DNA of 64,000 bases from JANQIO01 sp043513815 (GTDB lineage Bacteria; Pseudomonadota; Gammaproteobacteria; Pseudomonadales; Halieaceae): contig CP121313.1 of the NCBI GenBank assembly GCA_043513815.1, forward strand, positions 4,216,001 to 4,280,000. Direction: 5' to 3'. Each line of letters begins with the position of its first letter. Position 1 is the first letter of the stretch. The notes under the pieces are model-generated. The model saw only the letters and a program-made list of their open reading frames with translations. It had not been told where the DNA came from and made no database searches. The position numbers were made by a program, and so were the translations under genes. Below, piece after piece: positions 8,257 through 16,925 of the stretch.

Positions 8257-10437
8257 ATGCCGATTCTTCGCCTCGCTATAGCCACGCCCCTGCGCAGGCT
8301 GTTTGACTACCTGCCGCCCACTGCTGTGACGGACACCGACCCCGCAGCCGTGGCGCCAGGCAGCCGGGTGCTGGCGCCTTTCGGCAACCGCCAGGTCTGT
8401 GGCGTACTGGTAGAGGTCGCGAAGCAGTCGGAACTGCCGCAGGACAAGCTGAAGCCGGCGCTACAGGTGCTGGACAGAAAGCCTCTGGTCAGCGCCACGG
8501 TGATGGAGCTGTGCACCTGGGCCGCCGAATACTACCGCCATCCGCTCGGCGAAGTGCTCGCTGCCGCCTTTCCCACCGGCCTGCGGCGCGGCAAATCCAG
8601 CGCTGCAGACAGCGAGACCGTGTGGCGCCTGAGCGCGCGTGGCAAGGGCCTGCCCGAGGGCGCTCTGGGAAGCGCGCCGCGCCAGGCGGAACTGCTGGCG
8701 GCACTGCAAGACCAGCCTGCCCAGCGCTGGGAGCGCCTGAAAGCGGAGGGTCACACGACGGCCACCCGTCGCGCCCTGCTGGACAAGGAGCTGATCGAGG
8801 CGCACCAGCGGCCCATCGAGCCCGAAAGTCCCGGCTGGACAGACGGACCGGCTCTCAGCACAGAGCAGGCAGCGGCGCTGCAGGCCATCAATAGTGAGGG
8901 CTTTGCCAGCTACCTGCTGCACGGCGTGACTGGCAGCGGCAAGACCGAGGTCTACCTGAAGCTGGTGGAGCGTGCCCTGGCCGCGGGTCGCCAGGCCCTG
9001 CTACTGGTTCCGGAAATTGGCCTCACACCGCAACTCGCCGAACGACTGTCGCAGCGCTTCGATGCAGAGATTGCCTCCCTGCACTCCGGGCTCGCAGACG
9101 GCGCTCGCGAGGCTGCCTGGGAGTCCGCCCGCAGTGGTCGCGCGCATATCGTCATCGGCACCCGCTCGGCGGTGTTTGCCAGCCTGGCGCGGCCGGGCCT
9201 GATCGTGGTCGACGAGGAGCACGACGCCTCCTACAAGCAGCAGGACGGGTTTCGCTACTCGGCCCGGGACCTCGCGGTGAAGCGCGCCCAACTCGAGAAC
9301 GTTCCCGTGGTGTTAGGCAGTGCCACGCCAAGCCTGGAATCCCTGCAAAACGCCCGCGCCGGTCGCTACCGTCACCTGCGGCTGACCGCACGGATCGGCG
9401 ACGCCCGCCTGCCAGGCGTCGACATTGTCGACGTAAGACGGCTTCCCCTGCGTGGCGGCCTCTCTGACGCCCTGCTGGCGGCAGTCGCAACCGAGCTGGA
9501 TGCCGGCAACCAGACCCTGCTGTTTCTCAACCGACGGGGCTTCGCGCCGACCCTGCTGTGTCATGACTGCGGATTCATTGCCAACTGCCGACACTGTGAT
9601 GCCCGGCTGACCCTGCATCGTTTCGCCCAGGAACTGCGCTGCCACCACTGCGAGTGGCGCGCTCCGGTTCCAGCCCGCTGCCCCGACTGCCAGAGCCGCG
9701 CCCTCAACGTCCGCGGCGTCGGCACAGAGCAAGCAGAGAGCGTCCTGCAGGAGCGTTTTGCCGACCACACAATCCACCGGGTGGACCGCGACTCGATGCA
9801 AAAGCGCGGTGCCATGGAAGCATTGATGACCACCGTCAACAGCGGCGAACCCTGCATCCTGTTGGGCACACAGATACTGACCAAAGGTCATCACTTCCCG
9901 GGCGTTACCCTGGTGGGGCTGCTGGATACCGATGCGGCCCTGTTCAGCGCCGACTTCCGCGGCCCCGAACGCATGGGGCAACTGATTACCCAGGTCTCCG
10001 GCCGGGCGGGGCGGGCCGAGCGCCCGGGCCGCGTCATGTTGCAAACCCACTATCCGGACCACCCACTGCTGCGCACCCTGCTGGAGCGTGGCTACGATGA
10101 CTATGCCGAGCAACTGCTGCAGGAGCGACAGGCATTATCGCTACCTCCTTTCGGCCAGCTGCTGATGCTGCGCGCCGAGGGGCCGTCACTGGAGCAGGCG
10201 GAGGCATTTCTTGGTGAGCTGCGCCAGGCCACCGTTGCCGGTGATGCCCAGCTCATTGGCCCGTTGCCGGCACCAATGCAGCGCCGAGGCGGGCGTTTCC
10301 GGGCGCAGCTGCTGGGGCTGGCCGCCACCCGCGCTTCCCTGCAACGGCTGGCAGTGCAGCTGGTTGCTGCAGCAGAGCACTCGACTGCCGGCAAGCGACT
10401 GCGTTGGTCGCTGGATATCGACCCCACTGAAAGTTAG
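8257..10437 (+). CDS. priA: Primosomal replication-restart helicase PriA
   Basis: 726-residue superfamily 2 DNA helicase that recognises stalled forks and D-loops and reloads DnaB. The N-terminal 3'-end-binding domain precedes the helicase core, with Walker A GVTGSGKT around Lys229 and the DEEH box at 319-322. A cysteine-rich zinc-binding insertion starts at Cys435/Cys438 (CHDCGFIANCRHC) and runs to about residue 478. Length is normal and all core motifs are present. It is divergent from rpmE and upstream of argS, a conserved order. Confidence 0.96.
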   Translation: MPILRLAIATPLRRLFDYLPPTAVTDTDPAAVAPGSRVLAPFGNRQVCGVLVEVAKQSELPQDKLKPALQVLDRKPLVSATVMELCTWAAEYYRHPLGEVLAAAFPTGLRRGKSSAADSETVWRLSARGKGLPEGALGSAPRQAELLAALQDQPAQRWERLKAEGHTTATRRALLDKELIEAHQRPIEPESPGWTDGPALSTEQAAALQAINSEGFASYLLHGVTGSGKTEVYLKLVERALAAGRQALLLVPEIGLTPQLAERLSQRFDAEIASLHSGLADGAREAAWESARSGRAHIVIGTRSAVFASLARPGLIVVDEEHDASYKQQDGFRYSARDLAVKRAQLENVPVVLGSATPSLESLQNARAGRYRHLRLTARIGDARLPGVDIVDVRRLPLRGGLSDALLAAVATELDAGNQTLLFLNRRGFAPTLLCHDCGFIANCRHCDARLTLHRFAQELRCHHCEWRAPVPARCPDCQSRALNVRGVGTEQAESVLQERFADHTIHRVDRDSMQKRGAMEALMTTVNSGEPCILLGTQILTKGHHFPGVTLVGLLDTDAALFSADFRGPERMGQLITQVSGRAGRAERPGRVMLQTHYPDHPLLRTLLERGYDDYAEQLLQERQALSLPPFGQLLMLRAEGPSLEQAEAFLGELRQATVAGDAQLIGPLPAPMQRRGGRFRAQLLGLAATRASLQRLAVQLVAAAEHSTAGKRLRWSLDIDPTES

Positions 10438-10519
10438 CCTCTCGCACCGCCCCGCTGGTAGCAATACCCAGCAGTGTCGGGGATAATGGCCGCCCTCTGA
10501 AATCTCATGCCCCGAATAA

Positions 10520-12205
10520 ATGAAGGAACACCTGAGCGAGCTCATCCAGCAGGCCCTTGAAAGCCTGGTAGCCGCCGGCGATCTGCCGGCAGACATCGAG
10601 CCCAACATCCAGCTGGAACGCACCCGCGATCCCGCCCATGGCGATCTCGCCAGCAACATCGCCCTGACCCTGGCCAAGCGCGCAGGCTGCGCGCCCCGGG
10701 AGCTGGCGGCACGCCTCTGTGAGGCTTTGCCGGCCTCGCCGATGCTGACGAAGACTGAAATCGCGGGCCCCGGGTTTATCAATTTTTTCCTGACCGACGC
10801 CAGCAGCGCCGCCGTTATCGGGCGCATTCTCGCCGAGGGAGAAGCCTATGGCCGCAGCGATGCAGGCCAGGGCCGCAAAGTACAGGTAGAGTTCGTGTCG
10901 GCCAACCCCACCGGGCCACTGCATATCGGTCACGGTCGCCAGGCCGCCCTGGGCGACAGCGTCGCCCGACTGCTGGAAGCCACAGGCTGGGACGTCAGCC
11001 GCGAGTTCTACTACAACGATGCCGGTGAGCAGATCAACAACCTGGCGCGTTCGGTGCAGGCCCGCGCTCGGGGCCTGGACCCCGATTCTCCCGAGTGGCC
11101 CGACGACGGCTACCGGGGTGAGTACATCGCTGACGTGGCCCGCGACTATCTCGCCGGCGCCCACGTGGATGCCAGGGACAAACACGCCGATGCCGCCGGC
11201 GATCCCGAAGACCTTGACGCGATCCGCGAGTTCGCAGTGGCCTACCTGCGCCACGAGCAGGACCTGGACCTGCAGGCGTTCGGCGTGGCCTTTGACGTAT
11301 TTTTCCTGGAATCCTCGCTATACGACTCGGGCGAGGTAGAAGACACGGTGAAGGTGCTGGTGTCCCGGGAACACACTTATGAGCATGACGGCGCACTGTG
11401 GCTGAAGACCACCGATTTCGGAGACGACAAGGACCGCGTCATGCGCAAGGGCGACGGTGGCTACACCTACTTTCTCCCCGATGTGGCCTATCACCACAAC
11501 AAGTGGCGGCGCGGCTTTGACCGCGTCATTGATGTGCAGGGCGCAGACCACCACTCGACCGTAACCCGGGTTCGCGCCGGCTTGCAGGCCCTCGATGTGG
11601 GCATCCCCCAGGGCTGGCCTGAATATGTGCTGCACCAGATGGTGACGGTGATGCGCGGCGGCAGTGAAGTGAAAATCAGCAAACGTGCCGGCGGCTACTA
11701 CACCCTGCGCGAGCTGATCGAGGAAGTGGGTCGAGATGCAACGCGCTACTTCCTGGCAGCACGGGCGCCGGGCTCACAGCTTACCTTTGACATCGATCTG
11801 GCGTTGGCCCAGTCCAACGACAACCCGGTGTACTACATCCAGTACGCACACGCCCGGGTCTGCAGCGTATTCCGCAAGCTCGAGGAGGCCGGACAAAGCT
11901 GGCAGGCTGACGCCGCGCAGACCCACCTCGACAGGCTCACCGAGGAAGAGGAAAAGGCCATACTCAAACGCCTGGACCAGTTCCCCGAGCTGGTAGCGGC
12001 GGCAGCGGAGAAATCCGAACCCCACAGCGTGGCCAACTACCTGCGCGAACTGGCCGGTGAGTTCCACAGCTGGTACAACGCCCATAAAGTGCTGAGCGAC
12101 GACGAAGACCTGCGCGACGCGCGTCTGGCGCTGTCGGCTGCCGTGCGGCAAACCACCGCCAACGGCCTCGCTCTGCTGGGCGTACGCGCCCCAGAGAGCA
12201 TGTAG
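10520..12205 (+). CDS. argS: Arginyl-tRNA synthetase
   Basis: 561-residue class Ia aminoacyl-tRNA synthetase charging tRNA-Arg. It has an N-terminal additional domain (about 1-110), HIGH at residues 135-138, the KMSKS-like loop KISKR at 385-389 and a C-terminal helical anticodon-binding domain. Length matches bacterial ArgRS. There is no clear Shine-Dalgarno sequence before the ATG. The SPOR-domain gene follows within a few bases, suggesting cotranscription. Confidence 0.97.
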   Translation: MKEHLSELIQQALESLVAAGDLPADIEPNIQLERTRDPAHGDLASNIALTLAKRAGCAPRELAARLCEALPASPMLTKTEIAGPGFINFFLTDASSAAVIGRILAEGEAYGRSDAGQGRKVQVEFVSANPTGPLHIGHGRQAALGDSVARLLEATGWDVSREFYYNDAGEQINNLARSVQARARGLDPDSPEWPDDGYRGEYIADVARDYLAGAHVDARDKHADAAGDPEDLDAIREFAVAYLRHEQDLDLQAFGVAFDVFFLESSLYDSGEVEDTVKVLVSREHTYEHDGALWLKTTDFGDDKDRVMRKGDGGYTYFLPDVAYHHNKWRRGFDRVIDVQGADHHSTVTRVRAGLQALDVGIPQGWPEYVLHQMVTVMRGGSEVKISKRAGGYYTLRELIEEVGRDATRYFLAARAPGSQLTFDIDLALAQSNDNPVYYIQYAHARVCSVFRKLEEAGQSWQADAAQTHLDRLTEEEEKAILKRLDQFPELVAAAAEKSEPHSVANYLRELAGEFHSWYNAHKVLSDDEDLRDARLALSAAVRQTTANGLALLGVRAPESM

Positions 12206-12230
12206 CGATGTGCCTGGCGGGCAGCAGACC

Positions 12231-12806
12231 ATGACCCGGGATTTCGCCAACAAGGCGGGCGCCGCCAAGCCCAGCACCCGCAAGAAGGCGGGCAATGCCA
12301 GCCGCCGCCAGGAGGCGCCGCCCCCCGCCGCGCCCTGGCCCTGGTTCCTGGCGGGCCTGCTGTGCGGGGTTTTCCTCAGCGCACTGGTCTGGCTCGCCAC
12401 CCTACAGCCAGACACGGCGGCGGCAGAGGTCGCAGTGGCGGACGCCGACCTCGAGAAGCCCAGGCCGCAGCCTCGTTTTGATTTCTACACCCTGCTGCCG
12501 GCGCAGCGCATCGATGTCGACATCGACCCGGAGGCGATGGCTAACACCAGCGCCCCCAGCGACGAATTTCTGCTGCAGGCCGGAAGCTTCAAGCAGGCGG
12601 CGGACGCGGACCGGCGCCGGGCTCAGCTCCTGCTGCTGGGACTGACGGCCAACGTGGAAGAAGCCACGACCGACAACGGCCGCTGGTTCCGCGTCTATAT
12701 AGGCCCCTTTGAATCTCGCTCGGCCCTGCAGAGTGCGCGCAATCGCACTGCCCAGGAGGGCATTGATACGCTGTTGCTGAAGCGACCGGTCAAGCCCGCC
12801 GGCTGA
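12231..12806 (+). CDS. SPOR-domain membrane protein (FtsN-like)
   Basis: 191-residue bitopic inner-membrane protein. A basic, Pro/Ala-rich cytoplasmic tail is followed by one transmembrane helix (WFLAGLLCGVFLSALVWLA, about residues 38-56), a linker and a C-terminal SPOR domain (about 108-186, containing LLQAGSFKQAADADRRRAQL). SPOR domains bind denuded septal peptidoglycan, so a role at the division site is likely; whether it is the functional FtsN cannot be told from sequence. An in-frame GTG at 12210 would add seven residues. The place between argS and hslV is conserved in pseudomonads. Confidence 0.85.
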   Translation: MTRDFANKAGAAKPSTRKKAGNASRRQEAPPPAAPWPWFLAGLLCGVFLSALVWLATLQPDTAAAEVAVADADLEKPRPQPRFDFYTLLPAQRIDVDIDPEAMANTSAPSDEFLLQAGSFKQAADADRRRAQLLLLGLTANVEEATTDNGRWFRVYIGPFESRSALQSARNRTAQEGIDTLLLKRPVKPAG

Positions 12807-12905
12807 ACGCTTTATTCTCTATCTCAATTGATGGCGCGGCGCCCGAACTGCTCTCTTGATTTGCCCCGGCGCGCCCCCATATCCCGCTAAAGCGAGGAGA
12901 TGAAC

Positions 12906-13448
12906 ATGGAACAGTACCGGGGAACGACTATTCTCTCAGTCCGGCGCGGCAACAAGGTCGTGATCGGCGGCGATGGCCAGGTGTCCCTGGGCAATACCGT
13001 GATGAAAGGCAACGCACGCAAAGTACGCCGTCTGTACCGGGACAGGGTACTGGCAGGTTTTGCTGGCGGCACCGCCGATGCATTCACCCTGTTTGAACTG
13101 TTCGAGGCCCAGTTGGATAAGCACCAGGGACACCTGGTAAGGGCGGCAGTGGAGCTGGCCAAGGCCTGGCGCACCGACCGCGTGCTGCGCCGCCTGGAGG
13201 CGATGCTGGCGGTGGCCGACGCCGAGACCTCGCTGATCATCACCGGCAACGGCGACGTGATCGAGCCGGAGGACAACCTGATCGCGATCGGCTCCGGTGG
13301 CCCCTTTGCCCAGGCCGCGGCCCGCGCCATGCTCGACACGACTGAACTGCCCGCCCGGGAGATCGTCGAGAAGGGCCTCGGTATTGCCGCCGACATCTGC
13401 ATCTACACCAACCACAACCGTGTTATCGAAGAGCTGGACTGCAACTGA
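12906..13448 (+). CDS. hslV: ATP-dependent protease peptidase subunit HslV
   Basis: 180-residue N-terminal-nucleophile threonine peptidase that forms the proteolytic chamber of HslVU. The start is the ATG at 12906, because GAGGAG (12894-12899) touches the in-frame ATG at 12900 but lies 6 nt from 12906. The protein starts MEQYRG followed by TTILSVRR. The catalytic Thr is therefore exposed only after removal of a six-residue propeptide, as in several proteobacterial HslV, rather than after methionine removal as in E. coli. The GSGG and GGTADAFTLFE segments are intact. hslU follows after 3 nt. Confidence 0.95.
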   Translation: MEQYRGTTILSVRRGNKVVIGGDGQVSLGNTVMKGNARKVRRLYRDRVLAGFAGGTADAFTLFELFEAQLDKHQGHLVRAAVELAKAWRTDRVLRRLEAMLAVADAETSLIITGNGDVIEPEDNLIAIGSGGPFAQAAARAMLDTTELPAREIVEKGLGIAADICIYTNHNRVIEELDCN

Positions 13449-13451
13449 CCC

Positions 13452-14768
13452 ATGTCCAATATGACGCCCCGCGAGATCGTTCACGAGCTCGACAAACACA
13501 TCATCGGCCAGGAAGACGCCAAGCGCGCGGTGGCCATCGCCCTGCGTAACCGCTGGCGCAGACTGCAGCTCGACGAGGCACTGCAGGTGGAGATCACCCC
13601 CAAGAACATCCTCATGATCGGCCCCACCGGCGTCGGCAAAACCGAAATCGCCCGGCGCCTGGCAAAACTGGCCAACGCGCCCTTCATCAAAGTCGAGGCC
13701 ACCAAGTTCACCGAGGTGGGCTACGTGGGGCGCGATGTCGAATCCATTGTCCGCGACCTGGTAGACGTCTCCATCAAAATGCTGCGTGAGCAGGAGATGG
13801 AAAAAGTGCGCTTCCGAGCCGAGGAGGCCGCCGAGGAACGCATTCTCGACCTGCTGCTGACCCCCGCCCGGGGCGAAGACAGTAGCGATTCGTCCACCCG
13901 TCAGCTACTGCGCAAAAAGTTGCGCGAAGGTGAGCTGGACGAGCGCGAGATCGAGGTCGAGCTGGCGGCCAACGCCGGCGTCGAGATCATGGCGCCGCCC
14001 GGCATGGAAGAAATGACCAGCCAATTGCAGAGCATGTTCTCCAACCTGTCGGGCCAGAAAACCAGAACTCGCAAAGTGTCCGTGAAAACCGCTTTCTCCA
14101 GCCTGCGCGACGAGGAAGCCGCCAAACTGGTCAACGACGAGGACCTCAAGCAGCGCGCTGTCAGCAATGCCGAGCAGACCGGCATCGTATTTATCGACGA
14201 ACTGGACAAGGTGGCCAAGCGCAGTGAGGTAGGCGGCGCCGATGTATCCCGGGAAGGTGTGCAGAGAGACCTGCTGCCGTTGATCGAAGGCAGCACCGTG
14301 ACCACCAAGCACGGCATGATCAAGACGGACCATATCCTGTTTATCGCCTCCGGTGCCTTCCACCTGGCCAAGCCCTCAGACCTGATTCCCGAACTGCAGG
14401 GCCGGCTGCCGATCCGCGTGGAACTCAACGCCCTGTCGCCAGAAGACTTCGAGCGCATCCTGCGCGAGCCCAATGCCTCCCTTACGGAGCAGTACCAGGC
14501 GCTGTTGGGTACCGAGGGACTGGAACTGGAATTCACCGACGACGGCATTCGGCGCATCGCCGAAATTGCCTGGAAGGTCAACGAGAGTACCGAGAACATC
14601 GGCGCCCGCCGCCTGCACACGGTGCTTGAGCGACTGCTGGAGGAGGCCTCATTTGGCGCCACCGATGCCAGCCTCAAGGACGGCCGCCTGATCATCGACG
14701 CCGCTTACGTCGACAGCCAGCTGGCCGCGCTCAGTGATGACGAAGACCTCAGCCGTTTCATTCTCTGA
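13452..14768 (+). CDS. hslU: HslU unfoldase ATPase subunit
   Basis: 438-residue AAA+ unfoldase that caps HslV and feeds it substrates. Walker A GPTGVGKTEIA has its lysine at residue 63, and Walker B is FIDELDKVA near residue 250. The inserted I-domain lies between them, and the C-terminal sensor-2/small domain ends DEDLSRFIL, the tail that docks into HslV. It is cotranscribed with hslV; being a classical heat-shock operon, regulation by sigma-32 is expected, but no convincing promoter was seen. Confidence 0.97.
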   Translation: MSNMTPREIVHELDKHIIGQEDAKRAVAIALRNRWRRLQLDEALQVEITPKNILMIGPTGVGKTEIARRLAKLANAPFIKVEATKFTEVGYVGRDVESIVRDLVDVSIKMLREQEMEKVRFRAEEAAEERILDLLLTPARGEDSSDSSTRQLLRKKLREGELDEREIEVELAANAGVEIMAPPGMEEMTSQLQSMFSNLSGQKTRTRKVSVKTAFSSLRDEEAAKLVNDEDLKQRAVSNAEQTGIVFIDELDKVAKRSEVGGADVSREGVQRDLLPLIEGSTVTTKHGMIKTDHILFIASGAFHLAKPSDLIPELQGRLPIRVELNALSPEDFERILREPNASLTEQYQALLGTEGLELEFTDDGIRRIAEIAWKVNESTENIGARRLHTVLERLLEEASFGATDASLKDGRLIIDAAYVDSQLAALSDDEDLSRFIL

Positions 14769-14783
14769 CCGCGGCCCGGCCCA

Positions 14784-15158
14784 ATGACACCCAGCAAGAT
14801 TCACCTGCATAAGACCTCCCGCGAACTGGAGCTGGGTTATGAGGACACCAGCTTCCGCCTGCCCTGCGAATTCCTCCGGGTGTACTCCCCCTCGGCGGAG
14901 GTAAGGGGCCATGGTCCGGGTCAGGAAGTCCTGCAGGTAGGCAAGAAAAACGTCGCCATTACCGACATCAAGCCGGTAGGCCACTACGCCCTGCAGCTCA
15001 TCTTCGACGACGGCCACGACAGCGGCATCTACAGCTGGCCCTACCTGCGGGAACTGGCAGAAAACCAGCAGCCCCTGTGGCAAAATTACCTCGACCGCCT
15101 GCACGCCGCCGGCGCCGCCCGCGACCCCGACGCCCAGGTCCTTCACTTCGATCCCTGA
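14784..15158 (+). CDS. DUF971 (gamma-butyrobetaine hydroxylase-like N-terminal domain) protein
   Basis: 124-residue single-domain protein of the DUF971 family, a fold shared with the N-terminal domain of gamma-butyrobetaine hydroxylase. Conserved family features include RLPCEFLRVYSPSAEVRGHG near the start and the aromatic FDDGHDSGIYSW segment (about residues 74-85). The biochemical role of stand-alone members is not well established; links with iron-sulfur or MRP-type proteins have been suggested from gene context. It lies 15 nt behind hslU, the same position as in Pseudomonas, and probably shares its transcript. Confidence 0.8.
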   Translation: MTPSKIHLHKTSRELELGYEDTSFRLPCEFLRVYSPSAEVRGHGPGQEVLQVGKKNVAITDIKPVGHYALQLIFDDGHDSGIYSWPYLRELAENQQPLWQNYLDRLHAAGAARDPDAQVLHFDP

Positions 15159-15514
15159 GTGCCTGGAATAGCTGCTCTGGATTGGTAGCTCCGTAGCGCG
15201 GACGCGAACTGGGTGCACTCCTCCCTGCAAACGCAAAAAGCAGGACATCCCTATCTCTCTTGGCAACGCGGATCGCCGCCCGGGCCATGCATGGCCGTTG
15301 ACGGTCCGTAAGGGCCTGTTCCCAGCTCGCACCCTACTTACGAGCGAGATTCATGCGTTGGAGGAGCAAATATCTAGGGCTTGATTGGCACCGGGGGGGC
15401 GCCTGCGGTTTCAGCATGACCATCGCCAGCAATGTAAAACGGCCTGCAAATTACCGCTGAAGCCGTGCCCGGCATCGCGGTACAATTGAGGGCTCAGTAC
15501 AGCGGGCACAGACA
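15159..15514. other. 356-nt gap where pseudomonads carry the PHA locus
   Basis: No convincing gene was seen on either strand; the open frames present are Arg-rich and resemble nothing. It holds a perfect 14-bp palindrome GGCCATGCATGGCC (15283-15296) and a GCTCG-N11-CGAGC inverted repeat (15325-15345). A possible -10 box TACAAT at 15481-15486 lies 29 nt before ubiE without a good -35 box. There is no terminator with a T-tract. Confidence 0.5.
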
Positions 15515-16264
15515 ATGAGCGAGTCCGAGAAAACACATTTCGGGTACCAGCAGGTGGACGAGCAGGAAAAGGCCGGCCGGGTGGCGGGCGTGTTCGATTC
15601 CGTGGCGGGTCGTTACGACCTGATGAACGACCTGATGTCTGGCGGCATCCACCGGGTGTGGAAGCGCTTCACCATCGAGGTGAGTGCCGTGCGACCGGGC
15701 CAGCGCGTGCTGGATATTGCCGGCGGTACCGGGGACCTGGCCATGAAGTTTTCCGACCTGGTCGGCGACGAAGGCGAGGTCGTGCTGGCTGACATCAACG
15801 GCTCCATGTTGCGGGTGGGCCGTGACAAGCTGCTCAACCGCGGCTACGGCGCCAGCATTGAATACGTGCAGGCCGACGCCGAGGCCCTGCCCTTCCCCGA
15901 CGACCATTTTGACGTGGTCAGCATCGCCTTTGGCCTGCGCAATGTGACCCACAAGGAAGCCGCGCTGGCCTCCATGCTGCGGGTGCTCAAGCCTGGCGGC
16001 CGCCTCCTGATCCTGGAATTTTCCAAGCCCGGCAACCCGCTGTTGAGCCGGGCCTACGACACCTATTCCTTCAATGTTTTACCGAGCCTGGGCCGCCTGG
16101 TAGCTGGCGATAGTGACAGCTACCGCTACCTGGCGGAGTCGATCCGCATGCACCCGGATCAGGACACCCTCAAGGGAATGATGGAAGACGCCGGCTTCAG
16201 CCGCTGTGAGTTCTACAATATGACCGGCGGCATCGTCGCCCTGCACCGCGGCTTCAAGCCCTGA
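15515..16264 (+). CDS. ubiE: Ubiquinone/menaquinone biosynthesis C-methyltransferase UbiE
   Basis: 249-residue class I SAM-dependent methyltransferase performing the C-methylation of the quinone ring. The SAM-binding glycine motif is VLDIAGGTGDLA (about residues 68-79), and the family signatures YDLMNDLMSGGIHRVWK and GLRNVTHKEAAL are present. Full length. It heads the ubiE-ubiJ-ubiB cluster, whose products act in the aerobic ubiquinone assembly complex. Confidence 0.96.
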   Translation: MSESEKTHFGYQQVDEQEKAGRVAGVFDSVAGRYDLMNDLMSGGIHRVWKRFTIEVSAVRPGQRVLDIAGGTGDLAMKFSDLVGDEGEVVLADINGSMLRVGRDKLLNRGYGASIEYVQADAEALPFPDDHFDVVSIAFGLRNVTHKEAALASMLRVLKPGGRLLILEFSKPGNPLLSRAYDTYSFNVLPSLGRLVAGDSDSYRYLAESIRMHPDQDTLKGMMEDAGFSRCEFYNMTGGIVALHRGFKP

Positions 16265-16292
16265 GCTGTGGCCGTTGTGAGGACTGGCAAGA

Positions 16293-16922
16293 ATGGTTGA
16301 CCCCGCCCTGCATACCGCCGGCGTGGGCGCTCTGGAGACGGCTCTCAACCGGGCCCTGGCCATGGACAGGCTGACCGCGGCACAGCTTGGCGCGTTGGAC
16401 GGCAAGGTGTTCAGACTGCAGTGTACCCAGCCGACTGCCGACTTCTATCTGCTTCCGCAGCCGGGCCGGGTGCAGCTCAAGGGCTTTCACGATGGTGCAG
16501 TGACCACTGCCATTCGCGGCAGCGCCGCCGACTTCGCCGACCTGGCCACCGCCGATGACCCGGCGGCGGCCCTGATCAACGGCAATATCGAACTCGACGG
16601 CGACAGTGCACCGCTGATGGAATTGCAGCGTATCCTTGCCCGCCTCGACCTGGACTGGGAAGCACCGCTGGTCAGCGCACTGGGCGATGTGGCCGGCCAT
16701 CAGCTCGCCGAAGGCCTGCGCGGCCTGTTCAGCTGGGGGCGTCAGGCCGGTGACAGCGTGCTGCGCCAGCTTGAGGAATTCATTCATGAGGAGGCGCGAC
16801 TGGCGCCGTCGCGGGCTGAAGTGGAGGACTTCTACGATGATGTCGACAAGCTGGGCCAACGTGTGGACAGGCTGGCGGCTCGCATTACGCGGCTAACCAG
16901 CAAACTGCAGAAGGTGAGCTGA
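16293..16922 (+). CDS. ubiJ: Ubiquinone biosynthesis accessory factor UbiJ (SCP2 domain)
   Basis: 209-residue protein with an N-terminal sterol-carrier-protein-2 lipid-binding domain (about residues 20-120) and a C-terminal coiled coil (about 165-205). UbiJ is thought to hold ubiquinone intermediates for the soluble Ubi complex. Placement between ubiE and ubiB, 28 nt and 3 nt from its neighbours, strongly supports the call. Start chosen at the ATG at 16293. Confidence 0.9.
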   Translation: MVDPALHTAGVGALETALNRALAMDRLTAAQLGALDGKVFRLQCTQPTADFYLLPQPGRVQLKGFHDGAVTTAIRGSAADFADLATADDPAAALINGNIELDGDSAPLMELQRILARLDLDWEAPLVSALGDVAGHQLAEGLRGLFSWGRQAGDSVLRQLEEFIHEEARLAPSRAEVEDFYDDVDKLGQRVDRLAARITRLTSKLQKVS

Positions 16923-16925
16923 ACG

